In this document: one piece after another, positions 1 through 6,279 of the stretch
Position numbering within the stretch: position 1 is the first letter of the stretch
Layout: every line of letters starts with the position of its first letter
Assembly: GCA_030916575.1 (NCBI GenBank)
Contig: JAUPWJ010000034.1
Coordinates: 1-14,335, forward strand
DNA length: 14,335 nt
Origin: Patescibacteria group bacterium
GTDB taxonomy: Bacteria; Patescibacteriota; Minisyncoccia; Phycocordibacterales; UBA9973
Direction: 5' to 3'
Notes under the pieces: model-generated
The model's input: only the letters and a program-made list of their open reading frames with translations
What the model was told of the DNA's origin: nothing
Database searches by the model: none
Made by a program: the position numbers and the translations under genes

Positions 1-1
1 A

Positions 2-586
2 GTATTGCGAGGAAGTTGGATGGGAAATGAAAACTTTTTTGTAGATAAAATATCTCAAAAACTAGCAACAATAAACACTCCAAAAGAAACAAGACAAGAA
101 AAAATTATTACAAATGTTCATACTATTTTATATTGGATAAATAAAAATGATATTTTAGGTGCACAACCTTCAAATCCACAAAGTGATTCACAATTTAACA
201 ATTGGGAAGTTCCAATACAAGACTGGTGGGAAAAAAATAAATACAAATATCCGATTATTACAACAAATCAAATACCTAAAGAGGAAGATGATATTCACAC
301 AGAAACATTAAAGCCTAGTATAAATATACTAGAACCAAATGAAGTATCTTATTACCCAATTGATCAAAAAATAAATCTACAAATATCAAATAGTGGCCCC
401 ATCCCATTAAAAAAAATAGATATTTTTATTAATGACATTTATATGGATTCCTTAGAATATCCTTTTAACTTCTCTTTTATACCTAATGAAATAGAAGGTA
501 TCTTAAGTCAAAATAAGATAACAATTATAGGTTATGACACGGCTTACAATAGAGGTGAAAGTACTAGTTTTTTTAATGTAGAATAA
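2..586 (+). CDS. Class A penicillin-binding protein (PBP1A-like), C-terminal end only
   Basis: This is the last ~194 residues of a larger protein: the frame is open to the left edge (codon gta at 2-4) with no convincing start, so the gene begins outside the window. The segment with GNENFFVDKISQKLAT, then TNVHTILYWINKND, then PSNPQSDSQFNNWE resembles the region that follows the transpeptidase domain in CPR-type PBP1A proteins, which polymerise and cross-link peptidoglycan on the outer face of the membrane. The catalytic glycosyltransferase and transpeptidase motifs are not in the window, so activity cannot be judged. The final ~85 residues (from about KPSINILEPNEV) have the alternating hydrophobic pattern and the GYDTAYNRGES-type ending of a bacterial Ig-like domain, perhaps for wall binding. 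Its stop (584-586) lies one base from the stop of the converging small gene. The family assignment rests on recalled resemblance, not alignment. Confidence 0.78.
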   Translation, partial: VLRGSWMGNENFFVDKISQKLATINTPKETRQEKIITNVHTILYWINKNDILGAQPSNPQSDSQFNNWEVPIQDWWEKNKYKYPIITTNQIPKEEDDIHTETLKPSINILEPNEVSYYPIDQKINLQISNSGPIPLKKIDIFINDIYMDSLEYPFNFSFIPNEIEGILSQNKITIIGYDTAYNRGESTSFFNVE

Positions 587-587
587 A

Positions 588-845
588 TTACTTAAAATCC
601 TTCGGTGCTTTACTTCCTAAAGCTAATTCTAGCTCTTGTAAAATTTTATCCCTTTTTATGAGAATTTCGTTTTTATAAATGGGTTTTATATTTAAATATA
701 AATCTTTGTTTTTTTTTTTTATATCTTCTTTTTCTATCTTAAGATTTAAATTTTTATATAAAATATCTATAATTACTTGTTTTTTAATTTCACTAGAAAC
801 AAGGAGTTTTTCAAAAGAAATTAATAAGTCTTTTATTTCTATCAT
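588..845 (-). CDS. Small DciA/DUF721-like protein downstream of dnaN
   Basis: An 85-residue basic protein. The second half, with KDLYLNIKPIYKNEILIKRD followed by a Leu-rich helix and a terminal GSKAPKDFK, resembles the C-terminal part of DUF721/DciA proteins: a beta strand, a helix that ends in basic residues, then 'lg...i+dir'. DciA loads the replicative helicase in bacteria that lack DnaC/DnaI. The ATG at 845 is one base from the dnaN stop (TAG, T, ATG), so the gene is almost certainly co-transcribed and translationally coupled with dnaN. Position supports the call, since DUF721 genes often lie near dnaA-dnaN-recF-gyrB. It is shorter than typical DciA (about 100-170 aa) and lacks an obvious extra domain. 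The coding strand has a run of 12 A (709-720 on plus) encoding Lys codons. Without a search it could also be an unrelated KH-like small protein. Confidence 0.55.
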   Translation of the reverse strand: MIEIKDLLISFEKLLVSSEIKKQVIIDILYKNLNLKIEKEDIKKKNKDLYLNIKPIYKNEILIKRDKILQELELALGSKAPKDFK

Positions 846-846
846 A

Positions 847-1944
847 CTATCTATTCATAGGCATGATAAGATAAGTAAAAGATGTGTCTGATACAGGAGA
901 AACTATTATTGGCTTATTTGAGTCATTTAGTTTTATAGACAAACTATCAGTTGTAATTGATTGGAAGCAGTCTAAAAAGTACTTATAATTAAAACCTAAT
1001 TCCACATCTTCCCCACTTAGTACAGCATCTAAGTATGTTTTATTTTCACCAACATCATTATTTGAAGATGATAATTCAAAAACCTTTTCTTTAGTTTTAA
1101 TTGATAAATTAAGTTGATTAAATTTATCTGAAAAAATATTTGATAATTTTAAAGCATTTAATAAATCTTGTTTTAATACCACTGCCTCTGTTTTTTTATC
1201 TTTTGGTATTATTTGACGGTAGTCTGGGAATACTCCATCTATGATTCTTGAGGTTAAATAAATATTATTACAGGAAAATGATATCTGATTTTTATTAAAA
1301 CAAATTTTTATATTTTCATTTAAGTCTCCAAAAATTCTTAAAATTTCAGCTATATTTTTATAAGGTATTAATAATCCTTTTATTTCAGGAATGCCTTTTA
1401 CTTTTATTTTCTTTTCAGCTAATCTAAAAGAGTCAGTAGATACAAAAACTAAATTATCTTCATTTGTATATAAAAATACACTTGAAATTTCGGGTTTAAT
1501 GTCGGATGGTGAAGAACTATAATAAACTGATTTAATACCATTAACTAACTTTTTAGATTCAATTTCAAAATTAATCCCAGAAACTGCCGGTATAGTAGGA
1601 AAATCATCATGTGTTTGACCTTTTACTTTAATTTTACTTTTCTTGGTTTTAATAAGTAAGTTTCCATCTATTTCTTCAAGAGTAATATTTTCAGTATCAA
1701 AAAAGTTTGAAAAAATATTTGCAACAACACTTCCTGATATAGCTACAATACCTTCTTTCTCAACTTTAGCTGGGATTTCTATCTCAATACCTAAACTTAA
1801 ATTAATAGCTCTTAATTTTAGAGATTTACCAGAAGCAATAAATAAAATAGATCCTAATATTGGTAGTGTTAAATTTTTACCAGTAATTCTTTCAACTTGA
1901 GAGATTGCTGTTTTTAGTTTTTCACTTCCGCATTCTATTTTCAT
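847..1944 (-). CDS. dnaN: DNA polymerase III beta sliding clamp
   Basis: A 365-residue protein, the normal length for the bacterial beta clamp, which forms a dimeric ring around DNA and tethers polymerase III and other partners. Family features include the opening MKIECGSEKLKTAISQVERI, the segment LPILGSILF, the central FRLAEKKIKV stretch, DGVFPDYRQIIP, and the C-terminal YLIMPMNR, which corresponds to the usual YLIMPMR ending with one extra Asn. Three clamp repeats are expected from the length. It lies downstream of dnaA in the classic dnaA-dnaN order, separated by 246 bp that looks like origin DNA, and runs directly into the DciA-like gene. The ATG at 1944 is preceded on the minus strand by TAAAAT eight bases upstream, a possible -10 for a private promoter, but the region is so AT-rich that this is weak. 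There is no Shine-Dalgarno sequence. Confidence 0.96.
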   Translation of the reverse strand: MKIECGSEKLKTAISQVERITGKNLTLPILGSILFIASGKSLKLRAINLSLGIEIEIPAKVEKEGIVAISGSVVANIFSNFFDTENITLEEIDGNLLIKTKKSKIKVKGQTHDDFPTIPAVSGINFEIESKKLVNGIKSVYYSSSPSDIKPEISSVFLYTNEDNLVFVSTDSFRLAEKKIKVKGIPEIKGLLIPYKNIAEILRIFGDLNENIKICFNKNQISFSCNNIYLTSRIIDGVFPDYRQIIPKDKKTEAVVLKQDLLNALKLSNIFSDKFNQLNLSIKTKEKVFELSSSNNDVGENKTYLDAVLSGEDVELGFNYKYFLDCFQSITTDSLSIKLNDSNKPIIVSPVSDTSFTYLIMPMNR

Positions 1945-1987
1945 ATGTTTATATTTTATATATTTAATTTATTAATACTATTAGCTC

Positions 1988-2004
1988 TGTGGATATGTGT
2001 ATAA
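1988..2004 (-). promoter_or_regulatory. Tandem DnaA boxes
   Basis: The plus strand reads TGTGGATATGTGTATAA. On the minus strand this gives TTATACACA (2004-1996), an exact match to TTATNCACA, abutting ATATCCACA (1996-1988), which has one mismatch to TTATCCACA. The two sites share one base and have the same orientation, a spacing that would suit cooperative DnaA binding. Confidence 0.7.
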
Positions 2005-2069
2005 GTTGTTTTTGTTTTTATTCTTAAAGCTATTTTGTTTTATGTTTATTAACATTATGTTTAATTAAT

Positions 2070-2120
2070 TTTATATTATCTTAATTACTTTTTATTCTTT
2101 ATATTATCTTAATTACTTTT
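2070..2120 (+). repeat. 23-bp perfect direct repeat in the AT-rich origin block
   Basis: Positions 2070-2092 and 2098-2120 are identical over 23 bases (core ATATTATCTTAATTAC), separated by 5 bases (TATTC), so the period is 28 bp. Bases just outside differ (T versus C at both ends). The copies lie in the G-free part of the dnaA-dnaN gap. They may be iteron-like elements or part of the duplex-unwinding element. Perfect identity in non-coding AT-rich DNA suggests either function or a recent duplication. Confidence 0.85.
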
Positions 2121-2190
2121 CCTTTTTTTATTAACATTTATTTTTTACTTTTATATAGTTATTAACTTTTTATCAACTATATTTACACCA

Positions 2191-3534
2191 CTATTTAAAC
2201 ATAATTCTTATTGCTTCTAATTCTTGTAAAAGTTGCGAATCATTTTTTAAGTCAGTTTTTATTTTTAAATATGAGTGTATTACTGTGGTATGATCTTTAC
2301 CCCCTAGTTTTTGCCCAATTAATGGATATGAAACATTAAAATCTTCTCGTAATATATACATAACCATTTGTCTAGCCTTAACTATTTCTTTTCTGCGAGT
2401 TTTTTCATAAATAGATGATTCTTCTAAATTATAATAATCACTTACTAATTTTACAACATCTTTTATAGCCACATTTTTCTTTGGTTTAATATTATTTTTT
2501 AATATATTTTTTACTTCAGAAAGAGAAAGAGGCTTATTTTTCAAGCGATATTGGCATACTATAATATTTAAACTACCCTCTAATTCGCGTATATTTCCTC
2601 TTATAATAGAAGCCACGTATTCAATAATTTCAGGCTCTAATTCTATTCCCTGTTCTTGAAGTTTAACTTTTAAGATAGCTAGTCTAGACTCATATTCTGG
2701 TTCAGAAACATCTACAATCATCCCGGCAGCAAATCTAGACTTTAGTCTATCAGCTAGCTCTGGTATGAAATTTGGGTGTTTGTCTGAAGAAAAAACGATT
2801 TGTTTATTGTTTTCATAAAATGTATTGAATGTATGAAAAAGTTCTTCTTGAATTTTTTCCATTTTTCCAATGAATTGAATATCATCTATGATTAGTAAAT
2901 CATACTTTCTATATTTTTCTTTAAAAGTATTTGCTCTATTCCCTTGCAAAGAGTTTATAAAGTCAGTAGCAAACTTCTCTAAAGTTATATAATGCACTTT
3001 TTTATTAGAATCTTTTTCTTTTATTGCATTACCAACTGCTTGAAGTAAGTGAGTCTTTCCTAAGCCTGTGTTCCCATATACAAAGAATGGATTATATTTC
3101 GTCCCAGGAGACTCTATAATCGCTTGAGAAGCCGCATAAGCTAGCTCATTGAAAGTTCCTACTATAAAAGAGTCAAAACGATATCTAGGGTTTAAATTAT
3201 CATCAGGATTAACGTATAAATCCTTTAATGGTAACTCTTTATTTACATAAACTTCAGCACTTTTTTGATTTTCTTGTTTATTAACTTCTATTTTAGTAAT
3301 GATATACTCCACTCCCCTCATATTTTCGTATGCATCAGCAATAGTCTTAGAGATAAGTTTGTGGTATTTGTTTTGAAGCCAGTCTCTTACGAACTCATTT
3401 GGAACACCAACATAAATAATGCCAGTATCTTCCTTTACTATTGAGGTATTTTTAAACCAAGTACTAAAGTTTGCTTTTGATAAGCCTGATTCGATTTCAA
3501 CCAGACAGTTTTCCCACAGTTTTTTTATATCCAT
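2191..3534 (-). CDS. dnaA: Chromosomal replication initiator DnaA
   Basis: A 447-residue initiator ATPase that binds DnaA boxes at oriC and melts the origin. Domain I is at about 1-80 (LWENCLVEIESGLSKANFSTWF), followed by a short linker. Domain III is AAA+, with Walker A GNTGLGKT (154-161), Walker B LLIIDDIQ (213-220) and a box VII segment ADRLKSRF whose final Arg (R267) is the expected arginine finger. Domain IV carries the DnaA signature GGKDHTTVIHSY (411-422). All key residues are present and the length is normal. The ATG at 3534 matches the usual DnaA N-terminus, and a TATAAT ends eight bases before it, so the mRNA should have almost no leader. Divergent from rpmH across 185 bp. DnaA-box-like sites upstream (3592-3611) suggest autoregulation as well as origin function. 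Confidence 0.98.
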   Translation of the reverse strand: MDIKKLWENCLVEIESGLSKANFSTWFKNTSIVKEDTGIIYVGVPNEFVRDWLQNKYHKLISKTIADAYENMRGVEYIITKIEVNKQENQKSAEVYVNKELPLKDLYVNPDDNLNPRYRFDSFIVGTFNELAYAASQAIIESPGTKYNPFFVYGNTGLGKTHLLQAVGNAIKEKDSNKKVHYITLEKFATDFINSLQGNRANTFKEKYRKYDLLIIDDIQFIGKMEKIQEELFHTFNTFYENNKQIVFSSDKHPNFIPELADRLKSRFAAGMIVDVSEPEYESRLAILKVKLQEQGIELEPEIIEYVASIIRGNIRELEGSLNIIVCQYRLKNKPLSLSEVKNILKNNIKPKKNVAIKDVVKLVSDYYNLEESSIYEKTRRKEIVKARQMVMYILREDFNVSYPLIGQKLGGKDHTTVIHSYLKIKTDLKNDSQLLQELEAIRIMFK

Positions 3535-3542
3535 TAGGTTCG

Positions 3543-3569
3543 ATTATACTACTTTATGTCTTAAATCAA
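3543..3569 (-). promoter_or_regulatory. dnaA promoter with near-leaderless geometry
   Basis: On the minus strand, TTGATT (3569-3564) is followed after 15 bases by a perfect TATAAT (3548-3543), then eight bases (CGAACCTA) and the dnaA ATG. A transcript starting the usual ~6-8 bases after the -10 would begin within about two bases of the start codon. The -35 is imperfect and its spacing short, so the -10 is the stronger part of the call. Confidence 0.6.
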
Positions 3570-3591
3570 ACTTTTAAAAACTTATTAACTC

Positions 3592-3611
3592 TGTTGATAA
3601 GGTGTGAATAA
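3592..3611 (-). promoter_or_regulatory. DnaA boxes upstream of dnaA
   Basis: Plus-strand TGTTGATAAGGTGTGAATAA reads on the minus strand as TTATTCACA (3611-3603), an exact TTATNCACA box, followed two bases on by TTATCAACA (3600-3592), with one mismatch. A further TTATTAACT lies at 3582-3590 on plus. The cluster sits about 25 bp upstream of the likely dnaA promoter, so it could serve in initiation, autoregulation or both. Confidence 0.65.
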
Positions 3612-3623
3612 CAGAATAGGTGT

Positions 3624-3683
3624 TAGGCCCTAGGATGTTTGGTGTTAGTTTTTTATTGCATCTTTACTAAAGCCTAAGGCCTA
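3624..3683. repeat. Imperfect inverted repeat, GC-rich island between dnaA and rpmH
   Basis: TAGGCCCTAGG (3624-3634) and CCTAAGGCCTA (3673-3683) are reverse complements at 10 of 11 positions, separated by 38 bases. The arms also contain the short palindromes CCTAGG and AGGCCT. They are the most GC-rich patch in otherwise AT-rich intergenic DNA and lie between the DnaA boxes and the rpmH promoter. A Rho-independent terminator is unlikely: the loop is long and no gene ends here. It could be a protein-binding site or origin structure. Confidence 0.5.
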
Positions 3684-3684
3684 G

Positions 3685-3713
3685 TTGCCAAAAGCCTGTT
3701 TTTAGTATAGTAT
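3685..3713 (+). promoter_or_regulatory. rpmH-rnpA-yidD promoter, probably leaderless
   Basis: TTGCCA (3685-3690) is followed by TATAGT (3706-3711, 15-base spacer) or the overlapping TAGTAT (3708-3713, 17-base spacer). The gap from the hexamer to the rpmH ATG at 3720 is 8 or 6 bases, so either choice puts the transcription start at or within two bases of the start codon. No ribosome-binding sequence fits in between. Confidence 0.55.
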
Positions 3714-3719
3714 CTAAAT

Positions 3720-3854
3720 ATGTCATTTACATATAAACCTAAAAAACGAAAAAGAGCTAAATCACACGGCTTTTTAGTTCGTTCTAGAACAAAAGGTGGT
3801 AAAAAAGTGCTAAAAAGAAGGCTACAAAAGGGACGCAAGAAGCTTTCTGTTTAG
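3720..3854 (+). CDS. rpmH: Ribosomal protein bL34
   Basis: A 44-residue, very basic protein that translates as [20 protein letters not shown] and continues [24 protein letters not shown], ending at TAG 3852-3854. The T-Y-x-P-K-x-R-K-R-x-x-x-H-G-F-x-x-R block and the closing R-R-x-x-x-G-R-K-x-L-S are diagnostic of bL34 of the large ribosomal subunit, and the length is typical. It is the first gene of the conserved rpmH-rnpA-yidD group, divergent from dnaA as at most bacterial origins. The rnpA start follows the stop by six T residues. The probable promoter ends 6-8 bases before the ATG, so this gene is a good candidate for leaderless translation. Confidence 0.97.
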   Translation: MSFTYKPKKRKRAKSHGFLVRSRTKGGKKVLKRRLQKGRKKLSV

Positions 3855-3860
3855 TTTTTT

Positions 3861-4226
3861 ATGTTATCTAAAAAAAATAGGCTAAACAAGGCTACCGTAG
3901 ACCAAATATTTAAAACTGGTCGTTTTCTTAATTCTCCAAACTTAACTTTTAAGTATATTTTGATTAAAGATCAAAAAAACCCTACTTTTTCGTTCATTAC
4001 ACCTAAAACAAGCTCTAAAAGTGCTGTAAAACGCAATCTCTTACGAAGAAGAGGTTATGCTGTCTTAAAAAACAAAATATCTTCCCTACCCCTCAATACT
4101 ACTGGTGTATTTCTTTTTGATAAAAAAAGTTTAGCCCTTTTTGGTGGTTTAAAAAAGAAAAATTATAATCCAAGTCTAAATTTAGAAACAGAAATAGATA
4201 TTATTTTAAATAAGTTAAAGAAATAG
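3861..4226 (+). CDS. rnpA: Ribonuclease P protein component
   Basis: A 121-residue basic protein that binds the RNase P RNA and helps it cleave 5' leaders from tRNA precursors. The family signature is visible at about 53-67 as KSAVKRNLLRRRGYAVL, the 'RNR' helix that contacts the catalytic RNA. The N-terminal LSKKNRLNKATVDQIFKTGR and FKYILIKD segments fit the family's opening helix and first strands. Length is normal (about 110-130 aa). It begins six bases after rpmH and its TAG is immediately followed by the yidD start, with no base between, so all three genes are surely one transcript. There is no Shine-Dalgarno sequence; the spacer from rpmH is only T residues. The C-terminal part is less conserved, as is usual in this family. 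Confidence 0.93.
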   Translation: MLSKKNRLNKATVDQIFKTGRFLNSPNLTFKYILIKDQKNPTFSFITPKTSSKSAVKRNLLRRRGYAVLKNKISSLPLNTTGVFLFDKKSLALFGGLKKKNYNPSLNLETEIDIILNKLKK

Positions 4227-4466
4227 GTGAAAAAATTTATAATATATTTAATACATATATATCAAAAAACCCTATCCCCTGATCATGGTTTTTTAAAGAA
4301 AATAGGACTCACTACCAAACAAGTCTGTGTTTTTTACCCAACTTGTTCAGAGTATATGGAGCAAGCGGTAGAGAAATATGGAGCAATAAAAGGTTTTTGG
4401 CTTGGTACAAGAAGAATTCTACGCTGTCATCCGTGGCAGAAAAATCACTTTGATCCTCTAGCTTAG
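4227..4466 (+). CDS. yidD: Membrane protein insertion efficiency factor YidD
   Basis: A 79-residue protein with an initial hydrophobic or amphipathic helix (KKFIIYLIHIYQKTLSP) and the family-defining motifs C34-VFYPTCSEY, A-x-x-x-YG, G-FWLGTRRILRCHPW and the closing DPLA. YidD acts at the inner membrane face and assists YidC-dependent insertion of membrane proteins. The three conserved cysteines (34, 40, 67) are present. The start is GTG, directly abutting the rnpA stop, and no alternative start nearby preserves the N-terminal motif. In most bacteria yidC follows directly; here an ABC exporter on the opposite strand intervenes and the two stop codons overlap by four bases (4463-4466). Confidence 0.95.
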   Translation: MKKFIIYLIHIYQKTLSPDHGFLKKIGLTTKQVCVFYPTCSEYMEQAVEKYGAIKGFWLGTRRILRCHPWQKNHFDPLA

Positions 4467-6226
4467 ATTAACTGTTTATTCCAAAGCTCATTAAACCTTC
4501 CTTTTTTACTCATTAATTCATCAAAAGAACCTTGTTCTTTGATTTTTCCGTCTTCAAAAACTATTATTTTATCCATTTCTTTAATTGTGGTAAGGCGGTG
4601 AGCTATTACGATAGCTGTGACCCCCTTAAAGAATTTTTTCAAAGAGTCTTGTATTTTTTCTTCCGATTCTAAGTCTAAATGAGAAGTGGCTTCGTCTAGT
4701 AGTAGTATTTCAGGTTCTTTATATATAGCACGAGCAATACCAAGGCGTTGGCGTTCACCACCAGAGAGTTTTACACCCTTCTCCCCTATCACTGTGTTGA
4801 TTCCATTTTGTAATTTATGAATAAAGTCTTTGACATGACTTACTACAATAGCTTTTTCTATGATTTTTTCATCTGGCTTTTTGTTTATATCAGAAATTAT
4901 TATATTTTCCTTTAATGAAAAATTAAAGACCTCAGTGTCTTGTAAAACAATCGAGACTTTTTTATAAAAACTCTCTCTTTTAATATCAATAATATTTACA
5001 TTATCTATCTTTATATTTCCTTCGTAATCGTCGCGTTCTTTTATTAATAGTTTAAATAAAGTTGACTTACCTGCACCAGAGAGTCCAACAATTCCAATTT
5101 TTTCTCCACGCTTCACATTAAATGATACATTTTTTAAGGCTACATTTTCTCCGTAATAAAAAGTTAAATCATTTACAGATAAATTAGACCAAGTTTTAGG
5201 AAATTCTTGTGTTCCTTTGTCTTCGGCCATATCTTTTCCAATTAAATCATACATTCTTGCTATAGACTGTCTTGCCACAACCATATCTTGGCTTATATCT
5301 GTTAACTCACGTACAATTTCCCAAATTTTGTCAAAATAACTAATAAATAGAACAATAAATCCTACCTCATACCTCCCATTAATTACAGAATACGCAAGAA
5401 ATAAGATAGTAAAAACTTTAAAAACCTGAGAGAAAGTTGCCATAAAATGTGTTCTGAATTGAAAAGCAAAGATTCTTTTTCTAGCAACACCTAACATTGA
5501 ACTTATATAAACATTTACTTTTTCTATAATTTTTTTACCAATATTTAGTACCCGAATAGTTCGGATATGATTTACAGTTTCAAAAACTTGCCCACTTAGT
5601 AAGTCTTCCTGAACATTAAACTCATGAGCAGCCGCGATACATTTTTTTTGTAAATACTTAGAAATTGTAAAATATACAATGATGAACATTCCTGTCGCTA
5701 GTCCTATTTGAGGATTAAGTTTATAAAGAATAAAAGGCATTCCAATAAAAGAAACAATTGTTTCTATATAGTTATTTACAAAAGCATATAGAACATCTTT
5801 ATAACCCAAAGAACCTCTTTCTATTCTTTTAATTTTTACACCAGAACCTTCTTTTTCGTGCCACGCACTATCTTTGGCAATCAAGATACTTAACATTTTT
5901 TTCTCAGTACTTAACCAAATAAACTGTGCCAAGTTGTAAATATTTTTTTTAGCAAAGTATAAACATGTATATCTTAAAATGTAAGCTAAAATACAAAGAA
6001 AAATTATTACTAATACATTTTGAGTTGTGGCTGTCTTGCTGGTTAGTTTTGTTATAAGTAAAGCTATTCCGTAAGCAGGATAAAGCTGAGCTGTGTCACC
6101 CAAAATTCTTAAAATAGTTCCATAGATAAGGTTTTCTTTCTTATTTCCTGATTTTTGCCAAATATCCTTTATCAAATTTTTCAAAGGATATGGAACTCCC
6201 CTATCTTTAGGATCAGATATTTTCAT
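4463..6226 (-). CDS. ABC exporter, fused membrane and ATPase half-transporter
   Basis: A 587-residue type IV-fold (MsbA/multidrug-like) ABC half-transporter expected to work as a homodimer in the membrane. Residues ~30-325 form the transmembrane domain with several hydrophobic helices (for example ~71-92, 153-171, 175-192, 265-283). The C-terminal ATPase domain has Walker A GLSGAGKST (381-389), Q-loop VLQD (Q429), signature LSGGERQ (487-493), Walker B ILLLDEATS (507-515, catalytic E512) and H-loop IAHRLTT (H543). All catalytic residues are intact. The substrate cannot be told; lipid, peptide or drug export are all possible. It is a lone gene placed antisense between yidD and yidC, with its own extended -10 promoter only six bases from the ATG, and its TAA overlaps the yidD stop. 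This looks like an insertion into the conserved rpmH-rnpA-yidD-yidC order. Confidence 0.93.
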   Translation of the reverse strand: MKISDPKDRGVPYPLKNLIKDIWQKSGNKKENLIYGTILRILGDTAQLYPAYGIALLITKLTSKTATTQNVLVIIFLCILAYILRYTCLYFAKKNIYNLAQFIWLSTEKKMLSILIAKDSAWHEKEGSGVKIKRIERGSLGYKDVLYAFVNNYIETIVSFIGMPFILYKLNPQIGLATGMFIIVYFTISKYLQKKCIAAAHEFNVQEDLLSGQVFETVNHIRTIRVLNIGKKIIEKVNVYISSMLGVARKRIFAFQFRTHFMATFSQVFKVFTILFLAYSVINGRYEVGFIVLFISYFDKIWEIVRELTDISQDMVVARQSIARMYDLIGKDMAEDKGTQEFPKTWSNLSVNDLTFYYGENVALKNVSFNVKRGEKIGIVGLSGAGKSTLFKLLIKERDDYEGNIKIDNVNIIDIKRESFYKKVSIVLQDTEVFNFSLKENIIISDINKKPDEKIIEKAIVVSHVKDFIHKLQNGINTVIGEKGVKLSGGERQRLGIARAIYKEPEILLLDEATSHLDLESEEKIQDSLKKFFKGVTAIVIAHRLTTIKEMDKIIVFEDGKIKEQGSFDELMSKKGRFNELWNKQLI

Positions 6227-6232
6227 CGATAA

Positions 6233-6241
6233 ATTATATCA
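6233..6241 (-). promoter_or_regulatory. Extended -10 promoter of the ABC exporter gene
   Basis: The minus strand reads TGATATAAT, a perfect TGnTATAAT extended -10, then six bases (TTATCG) and the exporter ATG at 6226. No good -35 is seen at 16-18 bases upstream, which is common for extended -10 promoters. Transcription would start at or next to the A of the ATG. Confidence 0.65.
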
Positions 6242-6244
6242 TAT

Positions 6245-6273
6245 TTGGATTTTTGGGTTTTTTCGTATAGAAT
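6245..6273 (+). promoter_or_regulatory. yidC-khpB promoter, probably leaderless
   Basis: TTGGAT (6245-6250), a 17-base spacer, TAGAAT (6268-6273), then six bases (AAGAAA) and the yidC ATG at 6280. The spacing is ideal for a vegetative promoter and places the start of transcription at the start codon. It runs back to back with the exporter promoter inside a 53-bp divergent gap. Confidence 0.6.
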
Positions 6274-6279
6274 AAGAAA

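Larger units (their letters stand above)
1945..2190. other. dnaA-dnaN intergenic region, probable part of oriC
   Basis: This 246-bp non-coding stretch between the dnaA stop and the dnaN start holds paired DnaA-box-like sequences (1988-2004), a 23-bp perfect direct repeat (2070-2092 and 2098-2120), and a 12-bp repeat (TTTATTAACATT at 2045-2056 and 2127-2138). From 2060 to 2190 the plus strand has one G (2058+100, i.e. position 2158) against about fifteen C, so it is very AT-rich and strongly strand-asymmetric. DnaA boxes next to an AT-rich block, beside dnaA, is the usual architecture of a bacterial origin with its unwinding element. Origin function is inferred from this layout and from the switch in gene direction on the far side of dnaA. 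Confidence 0.7.

Noticed and set aside
679..891. Plus-strand open frame of 70 codons across the DciA-like gene and the end of dnaN
   Set aside because: Phe/Ile/Ser-rich translation typical of the complement of Lys/Glu-rich coding sequence; it spans a well-supported gene junction.
1643..1900. Plus-strand open frame of 85 codons inside dnaN
   Set aside because: Antisense to the N-terminal part of a clear beta-clamp gene, with no family motif of its own.
3624..3683. Inverted repeat considered as an intrinsic terminator
   Set aside because: No gene ends there (dnaA and rpmH diverge from this gap), the loop is 38 bases and there is no T-run directly after the second arm.
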